From assembly GCA_020847735.1 (NCBI GenBank), contig JADLBL010000025.1, forward strand, positions 1 to 64,000: 64,000 nt of DNA. The letters are read 5' to 3'. Source of the DNA: Candidatus Eisenbacteria bacterium (lineage in GTDB: Bacteria > Eisenbacteria > RBG-16-71-46). This document shows, piece after piece, positions 6,953 to 15,839 of the stretch. A model generated the notes under the pieces. It was not told where the DNA came from, did no database searches, and was given only the letters and a program-made list of their open reading frames with translations. Numbering within the stretch: position 1 is the stretch's first letter; each line of letters opens with the position of its first letter. Both the position numbers and the translations under genes were made by a program.

Positions 6953-8178
6953 CGGCGACCCGCCCGCGAGGTGTCCGCCGGCGCGCCGTGGCGCGGACCG
7001 GCCGGCGCGGCCGAAGGCGGCGCGCCGCGCGAGGCGCCGGGCGCCGGGTTCTCGACCACGGGCTTCCAGTCGCGGACCACCCAGCGGCCGTCCTCGATGT
7101 AGAAGCGGAAGATCCAGCGCTTCGCCCCGCCCGGCGAGGCGGTGCGGACCTCGAGCCACTCCGGCCACGCTTCGTCGGCCTCGCCGTACTCGACCGTCCA
7201 GGCGTCGCGCCCGCGCAGGCGCGTCCAGCCGTTCGCGAGAGCCTCCGGGTAGCGGTCCGGGTCACGCAGGAAGAACTTCGCCCGTTCGGGTTCGGGCGAG
7301 GCCAGGTGCATCGCGAACAGGCGCAGCGTCTCGACCGGACCCGGCACGGTGCGCGCGTCGTGCAGCACGAAACCCTCGGGTCGCTCGGTGTACAGGAACT
7401 CGTTGACGATCGGCGGCGCGCCCGAGCGGATGACGAAGAACGTGTCGTCCACCACCGGGTGGTACGACACGATCTCGGGCCGGCCGTCGAGATTGGCGTC
7501 CACGAACGAGAGCTGCGCCCGGTCGCCGAAGTCCGGGGCGTTGCCCTCGTACTGGACGAGGCTCCAGAAGCGGCCGTCCGCGCCCATGCGGAACAGCTTG
7601 AGCGACGCGCGCGGCGGCGAGCCGCGGGTGGTGAAGATCACGCACGCCTCGTACGGCGACGCCGGCCGCGAAGTGAACCAGGTCCGCAGTTGCACGTCGC
7701 GCGCGGGCGGGAAGCTGGCGCCCTGCATGCGCAGTTCGTCGCCGACGTTCCAGAAGAGGAAGCCGACGCCGTCCGAGGAGATCCTGAACGGGTTGCGCAC
7801 CAGCAGCAGCACGACCCCGGGCAGCTTCGGATCCACCGACACCTCGGTGTCGAAGCCGAGCGAATCGAGGGTCGCCTCGATGGCGCGCGCCTGCAGGAAG
7901 TTCTGCCGCCCGATCGAGCGCAGGAACTTGCGGGCCAGCCGGCCGACGTCGTCGTAAGGCAGGTAGTTGTCGCCTCCCACCGAATCGCCCTGCTGGCGCA
8001 TGAACCGCATGCGCGCCGTCGTGACGTCGCGCATCAGCGAGTCTCCCGGCGGCACCCATGGCTTGAGCAGCTGCGCGGAAGCCTGTCCCGCGCCGCTGAC
8101 GGCGAGCAGGACGGCGGCGGCGAGGGCGAGGAGCGGGCGGGCGACGCGAAACGATCGCGGGTCTGGAGTGGCGCGCAT
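6949..8178 (-). CDS. Uncharacterised exported protein, paralogue of its downstream neighbour
   Basis: A 409-residue protein with a classic signal peptide (basic start, hydrophobic LLALAAAVLLAVSG, AxA-type site near QASAQ), so it should be periplasmic or outer-membrane associated. No domain is recognised. It contains a FVDANLDGRPEIVS stretch, like the Asp-rich turns of FG-GAP/VCBS repeats, which may bind calcium. The C-terminal tail after about residue 375 is Pro/Ala/Gly-rich and probably disordered. It is translationally coupled to the next gene (overlap 6949-6952). The pair may act together at the cell surface; no function can be assigned. Confidence 0.75.
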   Translation of the reverse strand: MRATPDPRSFRVARPLLALAAAVLLAVSGAGQASAQLLKPWVPPGDSLMRDVTTARMRFMRQQGDSVGGDNYLPYDDVGRLARKFLRSIGRQNFLQARAIEATLDSLGFDTEVSVDPKLPGVVLLLVRNPFRISSDGVGFLFWNVGDELRMQGASFPPARDVQLRTWFTSRPASPYEACVIFTTRGSPPRASLKLFRMGADGRFWSLVQYEGNAPDFGDRAQLSFVDANLDGRPEIVSYHPVVDDTFFVIRSGAPPIVNEFLYTERPEGFVLHDARTVPGPVETLRLFAMHLASPEPERAKFFLRDPDRYPEALANGWTRLRGRDAWTVEYGEADEAWPEWLEVRTASPGGAKRWIFRFYIEDGRWVVRDWKPVVENPAPGASRGAPPSAAPAGPRHGAPADTSRAGRR

Positions 8179-8279
8179 GGTCGGGGAAGTTTTCGGTCCT
8201 CACGCGTCGCGCGGTCAAGCGCGTTTCGCGGGAAGGTCCCAGTCCTCACGTCCGCTTGTCATCTCCGGCGGCGGTCCGC

Positions 8280-9497
8280 TCAGTCGTAAACGGTGAGTTC
8301 GAGGACGGGCCGCGGCCAGAAGGTGGAGTTCGTGTTGATCCGCAGGGAGGTGGTGGACGAGTTGGTGAACATGAGTCCCGAGAAGTCCCCGCGCCGGAGC
8401 ATGCCCTCGGCCCACGCGGCGAGCGCCACCGAACTCCAGTTCATCTCGCTCTGCGCCGACCCGAACGTCGCCGTCGCGAGCGCGCCGCTGGTGTCCTGGT
8501 ACGGAGGCGCCGAGGACGAGAAGGCGCACGCGACCCAGGTGGGCGAGCACGCCCACGCGGACACGAAGGGCGTCACGCCGGCGTTGTTCTGCGCGTACAT
8601 GACGAGCCGCGCGCTCTTCACCCGGTTGCCCTGGCGGGCCGGATCGAGGTCGAAGCGGACCGCGTTGCGGTAGATGGAGCCGGCGGGAATGTAGCTCTGC
8701 GTGCAGAACTGCGTGGCGCTTCCCAGCTGACTTCCGCCCCATTCGAGCGCCGGGACGTTCACGACGTGCGTCGGCAGGTCGTCCGGCACGACGTCGAAGC
8801 CGGCGACCGGCGAGTCGTACCGCTCGCCCGTGACGGAGTTGGTGGTCGTCAACGCCCAGAAGACGCGCCGGCCCGCCGGCCACTCGGTCCTCGGCAGCCA
8901 GAAGGCGTTGGGGCCGCGATACAGGAGCGGCGCCGTGCGGGCGAGCACGGCGAGCGAGTCGTCGCCCGCATGGACGTCGAAGACGAGCGTTCCGGGCACG
9001 GCGCTCTCGCTCGACCAGCTCAGCATCGCGACGCGGGTCGCGATCTCGCCCGGCACCGGATTCAGGTACACCGGGCGACGGATGCTCGAGGTCGAGAACT
9101 GCCAGAAGTAGTCCGCCGCCAGGGCCGCGCCGTCCTTGCCGACGATGCGCGTGGACAGGACGACCGTGTAGGTGGTGCCGAGCGCGAGCGGCGTGCGGGG
9201 CGCGATCACGATGCGCCGGCTGCCCGGCTCGTAGGCGACCGTGCACGGGATCCGTTTCGTGTCCTGCTTGAGGAAGACGGTCGTGGTGTCCACGGTTCCG
9301 GCGTCGAGGGCGCGATCGAAGCGCGCCCAGATCTGCCCGTCGTAGGCGTAGCCCGCCGATCGGGCGGGCGGCTGCACGGTGACGACCGCGGGCGCCACCG
9401 GCGGCGGCGGCGCGACGGCGTGCTTTCGGCTGCAGGCCGCGAGGGTCGCCACGAGGGCGATCGCGCCGAGCGCCAGGAATCCCCGCAGGCGTCTCAT
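8280..9497 (-). CDS. Lipoprotein with Ig-like (Big_5/SbsA type) domain
   Basis: A 405-residue secreted lipoprotein. The signal peptide ends in LVATLAACS (lipobox, Cys about 22) and is followed by a Pro-rich linker. Residues about 40-130 look like a bacterial Ig-like domain of the Big_5/SbsA family (IWARFDRALDAGTVDTTTVF ... TTYTVVLST). The middle is Fn3-like (ATRVAMLSWSSE, RVFWALTTTN). The C-terminal 150 residues resemble the DNRLRE-type beta-sandwich (AVRFDLDP, SARLVMYAQ). It is probably a surface structural or adhesive protein. ATG at 9497 overlaps the stop of the upstream gene (ATGA), so the two are coupled and may form a surface complex. Confidence 0.8.
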   Translation of the reverse strand: MRRLRGFLALGAIALVATLAACSRKHAVAPPPPVAPAVVTVQPPARSAGYAYDGQIWARFDRALDAGTVDTTTVFLKQDTKRIPCTVAYEPGSRRIVIAPRTPLALGTTYTVVLSTRIVGKDGAALAADYFWQFSTSSIRRPVYLNPVPGEIATRVAMLSWSSESAVPGTLVFDVHAGDDSLAVLARTAPLLYRGPNAFWLPRTEWPAGRRVFWALTTTNSVTGERYDSPVAGFDVVPDDLPTHVVNVPALEWGGSQLGSATQFCTQSYIPAGSIYRNAVRFDLDPARQGNRVKSARLVMYAQNNAGVTPFVSAWACSPTWVACAFSSSAPPYQDTSGALATATFGSAQSEMNWSSVALAAWAEGMLRRGDFSGLMFTNSSTTSLRINTNSTFWPRPVLELTVYD

Positions 9498-11920
9498 CGG
9501 ATGACGACGAAGCGTCCGACCTGATGGCCGAGCGGCGAGTCCACGCTGAAGACGTAGATGCCCGATTCGACGTCCTGCCCGTTGCGCGAGATCAGATTCC
9601 ACCGCACCTCGCCCGCGCCGGAACGTCCGTCGTGATCGGTCTCCCACACCAGGTCGCCCGAGACGGTGAAGACCTTGAGCCGGCTCGGCGCGCGCGGCAT
9701 TCCCATGAAGTCGAGGTGCCGGCCGAAGGGGTCGCCCGCGATCGCCGGACGATCCCACGCGACGCCCGCGCGGTACGGGTTCGGGACGACCCACACGCCG
9801 CCGCCCGCCTGCGCCTCCGCGCGCGGAGAGACGAGCGAGTCCAGCGCGCTCACGATCGGGCTCTCGAAGCGCTGCGTCACCCGGAGCGTCGGTGTCAGCT
9901 GCACCGAGCGCTCGCCCACCGTGGTCACGACGTAGAGGTAGTCGAATCCGTTCAGCGCCCGGGTGTCGGTGAAGTGGTAGCGCCCGATCGGGTACTGCTT
10001 CGCCCCGAACGTGATCCGGCTCCAGTCCACGGTCGAATCCGTCGCCTGCGCGAGCGCCTGCTCGCCGTTGAGCGTGTCGAGCCCGAACGAGGCGATCAGC
10101 TGGAAGCTCTCGGGCCCGGGCAGCAGCTGCTTTCGGCGCCAGTCCGACAGCCGGTAGAGGTTGTAGCCCTTGAACGTCACCGGCGAGGACGTCACCCCGG
10201 GCGCCACCGGCGCCCGGACGAGCACCTCCGGCGAGTTGTCCCACTGCACGGTCACCGCGTGGTCGGCCGCCACCGCGCGGTAGGCGGGCGCCGGCGGCAC
10301 CGAGGCCGGATCCGCCCAGTGGGCCTGCGTCTCGTTGCCGCCGAACCCGGTGCACTCGTCGCAGTCCGCGTCCACCCACAGGCAGCTGCCGTGCGGCATC
10401 ACCGTTTCGAGAGCGTCGGTGATTTCGGCCGGCGGCTCCATGTACTGGCCGTGCTGCGGAAACTTCTGCCAGCAGTTGGGATCGAAGACGACCCGCACGC
10501 CCGGCGGCGCCTCGAAGCAGGTCTCGTGGCCCGTGAAGCCGCTCCGGCCCACCGCCATCTGGCCGACGAGCGACTGCGAGGTGTCCGGCTGGAGGTTCAC
10601 CCAGTTGCCGCGCTCGAGCCTCACGGCGCGGGCGAAACCGCTCGCGACCGAATCGCGGTCGGGGCCGCAGACGAACGCCACGTCGAACGAGTACGACTGC
10701 CCCGGCGGCATCTTCGGGAACGGCCCGCACGAGATCATCACGCCCCAGTCGTGGGCGGCGTTCAGGTCGCGCGGGCCCGGCCAGCGGCCGGCCAGCAGCT
10801 CGTAGCGGTCGGGATCGAAGATCGGCGGCCCGCCTTCGCCCGGCGGCAGCTCCATCGCCACCAGCGAGTAGCGGAACGACAACGACCCGAGCCCGTTCAC
10901 GTACGGGTCGTAGGTGAAATCGAGCAGGCCGGACTTTCGCAGCACACCCATCGGATCGAGGCTGTGCCGCAGCGGCAGCACGCCGAAGGCGGGCAGCGTC
11001 GGGTCCACGCCGTCGAACACCACCGGCCACTCGCCCGAGAGCGAGCCGATGCACGGCTTCGACCAGGGGATGTAGTCGCCGCCGTAGTAGCCGGCGTTGA
11101 AGCTGGGCACGGAGGAGACGCCGTCGTTGTAGAGCACCTCGTAGCGTTCGGTGCCGACGCGGTCGTTCAGGTGGCCGCCCGCCTGCCCCGGGCCGCGCGA
11201 GTCGAGATCGGCCAGCAGCCCGAGCCGCACCTCCTCCAGCGTCTCGACGCCGTGGTTCGTGACCGTGAACCGCACCCCGGCGATGCGGTCGTAGCCCGGG
11301 ATGGACCAGGTGAACGCCTCCTGCTTCACGTCCAGGTGCATGGGCACGTGCGACTCGCCGCCCGGGTAGCCGTACGCCACCGCCTCCGGACGGTCGTCCA
11401 CGTACTCGGCGTACAGATCCTGCGCCGCCGAAATGCCCAGGTCCTCGTCGCGCTCGCCGTCCCCGTCGTCGTCGCGACCGTTGAGAACCTCCTCGTCCAC
11501 GCGGCCGTCGCCGTCGTCGTCCACGAACGGCTGCGCCCCGAACTGCCCGCCGAAGGCGGTGCGCACGCGGTCCTGCGGATCCAGCGTCGGCCGCCACTCC
11601 AGCAGCGGACCGCCCGAGACGCGGTAGGTCCCGAGCGACGGCACGCGCGCGCCGACCCACAGGTCGGCGTGCTTGAGGCCTTCGTTGCCGCTGCCGCGCG
11701 GGTACTCGAAGGACGGGTCGAACGACCGGCCCTGCTCGAAGAACGGATTGCCGAGGCTGCCGATGTTCGTCACCCGCATCGCGAAGGCGCCGGCCGACAG
11801 CGTCGGCCCGCGGTTCTCCACGTCCAGCACCGCGTGCGCCGGGGCGGCCCACGACAGGGCCGGCGCCGCGAGCACGAGGAACAGTCGAAATCGGAGGAAC
11901 AGGACGCGCGCCTTCGCCAA
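9494..11920 (-). CDS. Large secreted protein with Ca-binding Asp repeats and FlgD-like C-terminal domain
   Basis: About 808 residues. The signal peptide is VLFLRFRLFLVLAAPALS ending near AHA. Early in the mature part two Asp-rich loops (DDDGDGRVDEE and DDDGDGERDED) resemble thrombospondin-3/EF-hand calcium sites. A Fn3-like segment lies near the middle (AVTVQWDNSPEV). The last 100 residues (VVPNPYRAG ... LKVFTVSGDLVW ... SGIYVFSVDS) are the FlgD-like Ig fold found at the C-terminus of many secreted proteins in FCB-group genomes, where it is often linked to secretion or sorting. TTG at 11920 was chosen because GAGG lies 9 nt upstream and the hydrophobic signal follows directly; an in-frame GTG further upstream lacks a ribosome site. 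The function of the central region is unknown. Confidence 0.75.
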   Translation of the reverse strand: MAKARVLFLRFRLFLVLAAPALSWAAPAHAVLDVENRGPTLSAGAFAMRVTNIGSLGNPFFEQGRSFDPSFEYPRGSGNEGLKHADLWVGARVPSLGTYRVSGGPLLEWRPTLDPQDRVRTAFGGQFGAQPFVDDDGDGRVDEEVLNGRDDDGDGERDEDLGISAAQDLYAEYVDDRPEAVAYGYPGGESHVPMHLDVKQEAFTWSIPGYDRIAGVRFTVTNHGVETLEEVRLGLLADLDSRGPGQAGGHLNDRVGTERYEVLYNDGVSSVPSFNAGYYGGDYIPWSKPCIGSLSGEWPVVFDGVDPTLPAFGVLPLRHSLDPMGVLRKSGLLDFTYDPYVNGLGSLSFRYSLVAMELPPGEGGPPIFDPDRYELLAGRWPGPRDLNAAHDWGVMISCGPFPKMPPGQSYSFDVAFVCGPDRDSVASGFARAVRLERGNWVNLQPDTSQSLVGQMAVGRSGFTGHETCFEAPPGVRVVFDPNCWQKFPQHGQYMEPPAEITDALETVMPHGSCLWVDADCDECTGFGGNETQAHWADPASVPPAPAYRAVAADHAVTVQWDNSPEVLVRAPVAPGVTSSPVTFKGYNLYRLSDWRRKQLLPGPESFQLIASFGLDTLNGEQALAQATDSTVDWSRITFGAKQYPIGRYHFTDTRALNGFDYLYVVTTVGERSVQLTPTLRVTQRFESPIVSALDSLVSPRAEAQAGGGVWVVPNPYRAGVAWDRPAIAGDPFGRHLDFMGMPRAPSRLKVFTVSGDLVWETDHDGRSGAGEVRWNLISRNGQDVESGIYVFSVDSPLGHQVGRFVVIR

Positions 11921-12238
11921 CGGGATGGACCTCGGAGCTCGGACCACGGGGGAAGTCGAGACAGGCGGCGACGAGTTTATCCCGCCACGCCACGGGCCGG
12001 CGAGCCCAAAGCGCCGCGTCGTGCCGCGTTCGTCGCAACGCAGGCCGTCTTCATCGCGGCGGGGCCTTTCCGCCGCGCTCGGGAGCCGGTGTCCGGAGCG
12101 AGCGGCGTTCGCCGATGCGAGCCGTCCTGCCGCATGCGGCGCCGCGTGCCGACAAAGCGCTGGACTCGATCCGGGGGGCGGCCGAAAATGCCGATGCGCG
12201 ATCGCGCCCTGCGGTCGGCACGGGGAGGGGGGCATGGG
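11921..12238. other. Divergent intergenic region
   Basis: About 318 bases between two divergently transcribed genes. Apart from the promoter-like pair at 12161-12189, no RNA gene, repeat or terminator stands out. Confidence 0.5.
12161..12189 (+). promoter_or_regulatory. Putative promoter of the zinc-ribbon/HAD operon
   Basis: TGGACT (12161-12166) and GAAAAT (12184-12189) are 17 nt apart, about 50 nt before the zinc-ribbon start. The -35 is identical to that proposed for mrfA. Match is moderate. Confidence 0.35.
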
Positions 12239-12427
12239 ATGAACGAGTTTCCGGCCTGCAGCAAGTGCGGCAAGGGCGTGCTGCTTCCGCTGTCGGACTA
12301 CGGGCGTGACGGCGCGCCCATCACCTACAAGGCGTGGGTTTGCAGCAACCCGGGGTGCGGGTTCAACGTGCGCATCGACAATGGCGAGATCAGCCTGGGC
12401 CGGACGGTGGGCCAGTCCACCAAGTGA
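12239..12427 (+). CDS. Small zinc-ribbon protein (62 aa)
   Basis: A very small protein with a CSKC pair near the start and a second pair in CSNPGC, the layout of a one-zinc ribbon. A GGGAGGGG ribosome site lies before ATG 12239. No specific family is recognised. It is followed with overlap or near-overlap by the HAD hydrolase gene, so the two are probably co-translated. Possible roles include nucleic-acid binding or a structural subunit; neither is supported by more than the fold. Confidence 0.75.
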   Translation: MNEFPACSKCGKGVLLPLSDYGRDGAPITYKAWVCSNPGCGFNVRIDNGEISLGRTVGQSTK

Positions 12428-12450
12428 GCGGGGAGCGGGGCGCGAAACGC

Positions 12451-13149
12451 GTGATCCGGGCGATCGTCTTCGATCTCGACAACACCCTCACGGACTTCAT
12501 GCGCATGAAGGAGGCGGCGATCACCGCGGCCATTGACGGCATGATCGACGCCGGTTTCCGCATTTCTCCGGCCGCCCTGCGCGAACGGGTCGCGTCCGTG
12601 TACGACGAGAAGGGCCTCGAGTTCCAGCGCGTCTTCGACGAGCTGCTCGAGCGCGAGTTCGGCGAGGTGGACCCCAAGATCCTCGCCTCCGGCATCGTCG
12701 CCTACCGCCGCGCGCGCGAGTCCGCGCTGGTGCCCTACCCGCACGCGCAGATGACGCTGCTCGAACTGGTGCGGCGCGGCATCAAGCTGGGCGTCGTGTC
12801 GGACGCGCCGCGGCTGCAGGTCTGGCTGCGGCTCTGCGGCCTCGGGCTGCAGCACGTCTTCGACGCGGTCGTCACGTTCGACGACACCGGCGAGCGCAAG
12901 CCCGCGCCCGCGCCGTTCCGCGAGGTGCTGCAGCGGCTCGGGATCGAGCCGCGCGAGGCGATGATGATCGGCGACTGGGCCGAGCGCGACGTGGTGGGCG
13001 CCAAGGGCCTCGGAATGAAGACCGTGTTCGCGCGCTACGGGGACACCTTCGACACGCAGGTTTCGGGCGCGGACTACGACATCAACGACCTGCTCGAGCT
13101 GGTGCGGATCGTGGATACGCTCAACGGGACCGCCTCCCCGGCGGCCTGA
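12451..13149 (+). CDS. HAD-superfamily hydrolase
   Basis: A 232-residue HAD phosphatase of subfamily IA. Motif I is VFDLDNTLTD (nucleophile and acid/base Asp), motif II is GVVSDA (Ser), motif III Lys is in ERKPAPAPF and motif IV is MIGDWAERDVVGA. A helical cap lies between motifs I and II. GTG at 12451 places the conserved VIRAIVFDLDNT strand at the usual start of the family; a GTG at 12424, overlapping the previous stop, is an alternative that adds nine residues. The substrate is unknown; relatives include phosphoglycolate phosphatases and 2-haloacid dehalogenases. It lies in a short operon with the zinc-ribbon gene and the 112-residue protein. Confidence 0.88.
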   Translation: MIRAIVFDLDNTLTDFMRMKEAAITAAIDGMIDAGFRISPAALRERVASVYDEKGLEFQRVFDELLEREFGEVDPKILASGIVAYRRARESALVPYPHAQMTLLELVRRGIKLGVVSDAPRLQVWLRLCGLGLQHVFDAVVTFDDTGERKPAPAPFREVLQRLGIEPREAMMIGDWAERDVVGAKGLGMKTVFARYGDTFDTQVSGADYDINDLLELVRIVDTLNGTASPAA

Positions 13150-13166
13150 ACGGGAAAGGAGAACGG

Positions 13167-13505
13167 ATGTCGTCAGCGAAGGTGCGCGCGGCCCGCGTGA
13201 AGGTGTATCCGCCCCCGGACGGCGCGAAGGCGGACGAGAAGATCCACGTCTACGTCTACGACGTCTTCAACGAGCGCTTCCTGCCCGGCAAGTCGTTCGA
13301 CAATCTCGAGCGCGCGAGCCAGTTCCAGCGGCACGAGCAGGAGCACATCTACACCATCCAGGAAGCCGAACCGGAGCTGTTCGACCTGCCGTTCCTGTCC
13401 TCCGACCCCGACCTGCTCGCGCGGGTCGAGCGCGACGCGGAGTACGCGCGGGTGCTGAAGCGCGACCTCGCGGGCGACGCCCGGGCGCGTGGCCGGCGGC
13501 ACTGA
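13167..13505 (+). CDS. Conserved-looking hypothetical protein (112 aa)
   Basis: A small, charged cytoplasmic protein with no signal peptide, membrane segment or recognised domain. It has a strand-rich N-terminal half (HVYVYDVFNERFLPG) and a helical Glu/Arg-rich C-terminal half ending in ARGRRH. AAAGGAGAA at the right distance before ATG 13167 is a strong ribosome site, and codon use fits the neighbours, so it is a real gene. It follows the HAD hydrolase by 17 nt and precedes nnr by 71 nt. Confidence 0.7.
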   Translation: MSSAKVRAARVKVYPPPDGAKADEKIHVYVYDVFNERFLPGKSFDNLERASQFQRHEQEHIYTIQEAEPELFDLPFLSSDPDLLARVERDAEYARVLKRDLAGDARARGRRH

Positions 13506-13576
13506 CGGCCGCCGGCGAAGGCGTCGCCGGGCGCTTCTCCGCCCGGGCCCGCCGAACCGGTCCCACGCGTGACCCC

Positions 13577-15148
13577 ATGCTGCTGCTGACCGCCGCCGAG
13601 ATGCGGGCGCTGGACGCCGCGACCATCGCCGGCGGCGTGCCCGGCGGGACGCTCATGGAGCGCGCCGGCCGCGGCGTCGCCGAGGCGCTGCGGCGCCGCT
13701 TCGGTTCGCCGCTCGCGCTGCGCGTGCTGGTGCTGTGCGGGCCGGGCAACAACGGCGGCGACGGCCTCGTGGCGGCGCGCCACCTGGCGGGCATGGGCGC
13801 GCGCGTCGGCGTCGGCGTGCTCGCGGCGCGCGAGGCGGTGCGCGGCGACGCGGCCGCGCATCTGGCAAAGCTCGAATCCGCCGGGCTGCGGCCGTGGTTC
13901 GTGGGCGACGACGCGGGGGTCGCGGACCTCGTGAGCGGCGCCGACCGCTGGGATTTCGCGCTCGATGCGCTGCTCGGAACGGGCGCCACCGGCGAGCCGC
14001 GCGGCGCCATCGCGACCGCGTGCGGGGCGCTGAACCTGCTGCGCCGAACCCGCACGCGCATCGTCGCCGTGGACCTGCCGACGGGCGTCTCGGCCGACAC
14101 CGGAGCGGCGGCCGGAGCGGCGGTGCAGGCCGACCTGACGGTGACGTTCGGGCACGCCAAACGCGGACATTTCCTGTTCCCGGGCCGCTCGCACCGCGGC
14201 GAGCTCGAGGTCGTGGACATCGGCCTCCTCGCGCCCCGGGAAGCCGGCGTGCAGGGCGTCGAGCTGGCCGAAGCGGCGACCCTCGCGGGCCTCGGCCCGC
14301 ACCGCGACCCGCGCGCGCACAAGGGCGCCGCCGGCCGCGTCCTGGTCGTGGGCGGCGCGCAGGGCATGATCGGCGCGCCGGTGCTGGCCGCTCGCGCCGC
14401 GAGCCGCGCGGGAGCCGGCTACGTGCGTGTCGCAGCGCCCGCGAGCCTGTGCGACGTGCTCGCCTCGCACCTCGTCGAGCAGATGCCCGTCGCGTGCGGC
14501 GAAGGCGTGCATCGCTCGCTCACCGCCACGGCGCTGCCGCGCATTCTCGCCGAAGCCTCGCGCTGCGACGCGGTCGCGGTCGGCCCGGGGCTCTCGCGCC
14601 ACGGCGACGCGGTCCGGCTCGCGCACCTGCTGCTGCCGAAGCTCGAGCTGCCGGTCGTGCTCGACGCCGACGGACTCAACGCGTTCGCACCCCCCGACGG
14701 CGATCTCGCGGCGATGCTGCGCGGCTCGCGCGCGCCGCGCGTCCTGACGCCCCACCTCGGGGAGATGTCACGCCTCACCGGCGAATCCCCCGCGGCTCTC
14801 GAAGCGCGGCGCATCGACGCCGCCCGCGAGTGGGCGCGGCGCTGGGGGTGCGTGCTGGTGCTCAAGGGCGCTCCGACCGTGGTCGCCGACGCCGAAGGCG
14901 GAGCGTGCGTGAACCCGACGGGCAATCCGGGCATGGCGACCGCCGGCATGGGAGACGTGCTCACCGGCGCGATCGCGGCGCTGCTCGCGCAGAAGCTGCC
15001 GCCCTGGGACGCGGCGCGCCTCGCGGTCTTCGCGCACGGGCTTGCCGGCGATCTCGCCGCCGCCGACGTCGGCCCCGTCGGCCTTTCCGCCGGCGACGTG
15101 GCCGAACGGCTGCCGCGCGCCCTCGCCCTGGTCGCCGCGGCGGGCTGA
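13577..15148 (+). CDS. nnr: Bifunctional NAD(P)H-hydrate epimerase / ADP-dependent dehydratase
   Basis: A 523-residue fusion that repairs hydrated NADH and NADPH. Residues 1 to about 215 form the YjeF-N epimerase domain (CGPGNNGGDGLVAARHL nucleotide loop; DLPTGVSADTG). Residues about 225-523 form the ribokinase-like dehydratase domain, with VLDADGLNAF, LTPHLGEM and the diagnostic NPTGNPGMATAGMGDVLTG motif that binds ADP/ATP and holds the catalytic Asp. Fused length is normal for bacteria. It is the last gene of the plus-strand group and is followed by two hairpins. Function is well established for the family. Confidence 0.95.
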   Translation: MLLLTAAEMRALDAATIAGGVPGGTLMERAGRGVAEALRRRFGSPLALRVLVLCGPGNNGGDGLVAARHLAGMGARVGVGVLAAREAVRGDAAAHLAKLESAGLRPWFVGDDAGVADLVSGADRWDFALDALLGTGATGEPRGAIATACGALNLLRRTRTRIVAVDLPTGVSADTGAAAGAAVQADLTVTFGHAKRGHFLFPGRSHRGELEVVDIGLLAPREAGVQGVELAEAATLAGLGPHRDPRAHKGAAGRVLVVGGAQGMIGAPVLAARAASRAGAGYVRVAAPASLCDVLASHLVEQMPVACGEGVHRSLTATALPRILAEASRCDAVAVGPGLSRHGDAVRLAHLLLPKLELPVVLDADGLNAFAPPDGDLAAMLRGSRAPRVLTPHLGEMSRLTGESPAALEARRIDAAREWARRWGCVLVLKGAPTVVADAEGGACVNPTGNPGMATAGMGDVLTGAIAALLAQKLPPWDAARLAVFAHGLAGDLAAADVGPVGLSAGDVAERLPRALALVAAAG

Positions 15149-15167
15149 CCCGGGCCTTCCGCCCGGG
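15149..15167 (+). terminator. Hairpin after nnr
   Basis: CCCGGGC (15149-15155) pairs with GCCCGGG (15161-15167) around a five-base loop immediately after the nnr stop. No clear U-tract follows, so termination strength is uncertain. Confidence 0.45.
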
Positions 15168-15210
15168 AGAGCCGCGGTTCGCCGCCCGCACGGTCACTCC
15201 GGAAAACGAC

Positions 15211-15234
15211 GGCCCGCGGGCTTCCCCGCGGGCC
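15211..15234. terminator. Bidirectional terminator hairpin between nnr and trxA
   Basis: GGCCCGCGGG (15211-15220) and CCCGCGGGCC (15225-15234) form a 10-bp stem with a CTTC tetraloop, between two convergent genes. The flanking T-content is modest. Confidence 0.6.
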
Positions 15235-15323
15235 GGGTTCCCTTCGTGCGAGCGAAGGATCGCGTCCTGGAGACGTCCGGCGGCCCGGCGTCGCATTGCG
15301 ATCGCCGGACCGCCGGGGACAGT

Positions 15324-15647
15324 CTACAGGTGGCGCGACACCATGGAGACGAGGTCCGCCTTCGAGCGGTTGCCGAGCACGCGCTCGACCATCTCGCCTC
15401 CCTTGAAGACCATGAGGGTCGGGATGGACGTGACCGAGTACTTCATCGCCACTTCTCCCGACTCGTCGGTGTTGAGCTTGACCACCTTCAGCTTGCCCGC
15501 GAACTCCTTCGAGATCGCGTCCACCGTCGGCGCGACGGCGCGGCACGGGGCGCACCACGGGGCCCAGAAATCCACCAGGACAGGCGTGCTCGACTTGAGC
15601 ACTTCGGCGTCGAAATTCGTGTCGTTGACCGCAGGCGCGCTGGACAT
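15324..15647 (-). CDS. trxA: Thioredoxin
   Basis: A 107-residue classical thioredoxin: general cytoplasmic protein-disulfide reductase, recycled by thioredoxin reductase. The active site is WCAPC (residues 31-35) with Ala in place of the common Gly, the buried Asp26 and the cis-Pro in TSIPTLM are present, and length is typical. GGGAG precedes ATG 15647 with 5 nt spacing. It stands alone with its own good promoter (15751-15779). Confidence 0.96.
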   Translation of the reverse strand: MSSAPAVNDTNFDAEVLKSSTPVLVDFWAPWCAPCRAVAPTVDAISKEFAGKLKVVKLNTDESGEVAMKYSVTSIPTLMVFKGGEMVERVLGNRSKADLVSMVSRHL

Positions 15648-15750
15648 GGCAACTCCCGACAGGAAGGAAGGGGTTCGAAACCTCTCGTCGCCGGCAATTG
15701 ATGCGGCGCGGCGCGCGGCGATTCAGAGGCGACCGTCAGCAGTGCCGCGA

Positions 15751-15779
15751 AGGATAGGAGCCTGTCCGGGGAGCGTCAA
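15751..15779 (-). promoter_or_regulatory. Promoter of trxA
   Basis: On the minus strand TTGACG (plus 15774-15779) and TATCCT (plus 15751-15756) are separated by exactly 17 nt, about 100 nt before the thioredoxin start. It is among the best sigma-70-like matches in the window. Confidence 0.6.
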
Positions 15780-15839
15780 CCGTGCGTGCGAAGCGCACGG
15801 TCGCGCGATGCGTCCGGTTCGCGGTACCTTGCCTCACCC

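Noticed and set aside
7340-7360. TGCGC-GCGTC-GTGCA, resembling a LexA box
   Set aside because: The spacer is five bases, not four, and it lies inside a coding region.
8280-12038. 1252-codon frame covering the lipoprotein and the upstream gene
   Set aside because: Only the last 405 codons make protein-like sequence; the rest overlaps the FlgD-tailed protein in another frame.
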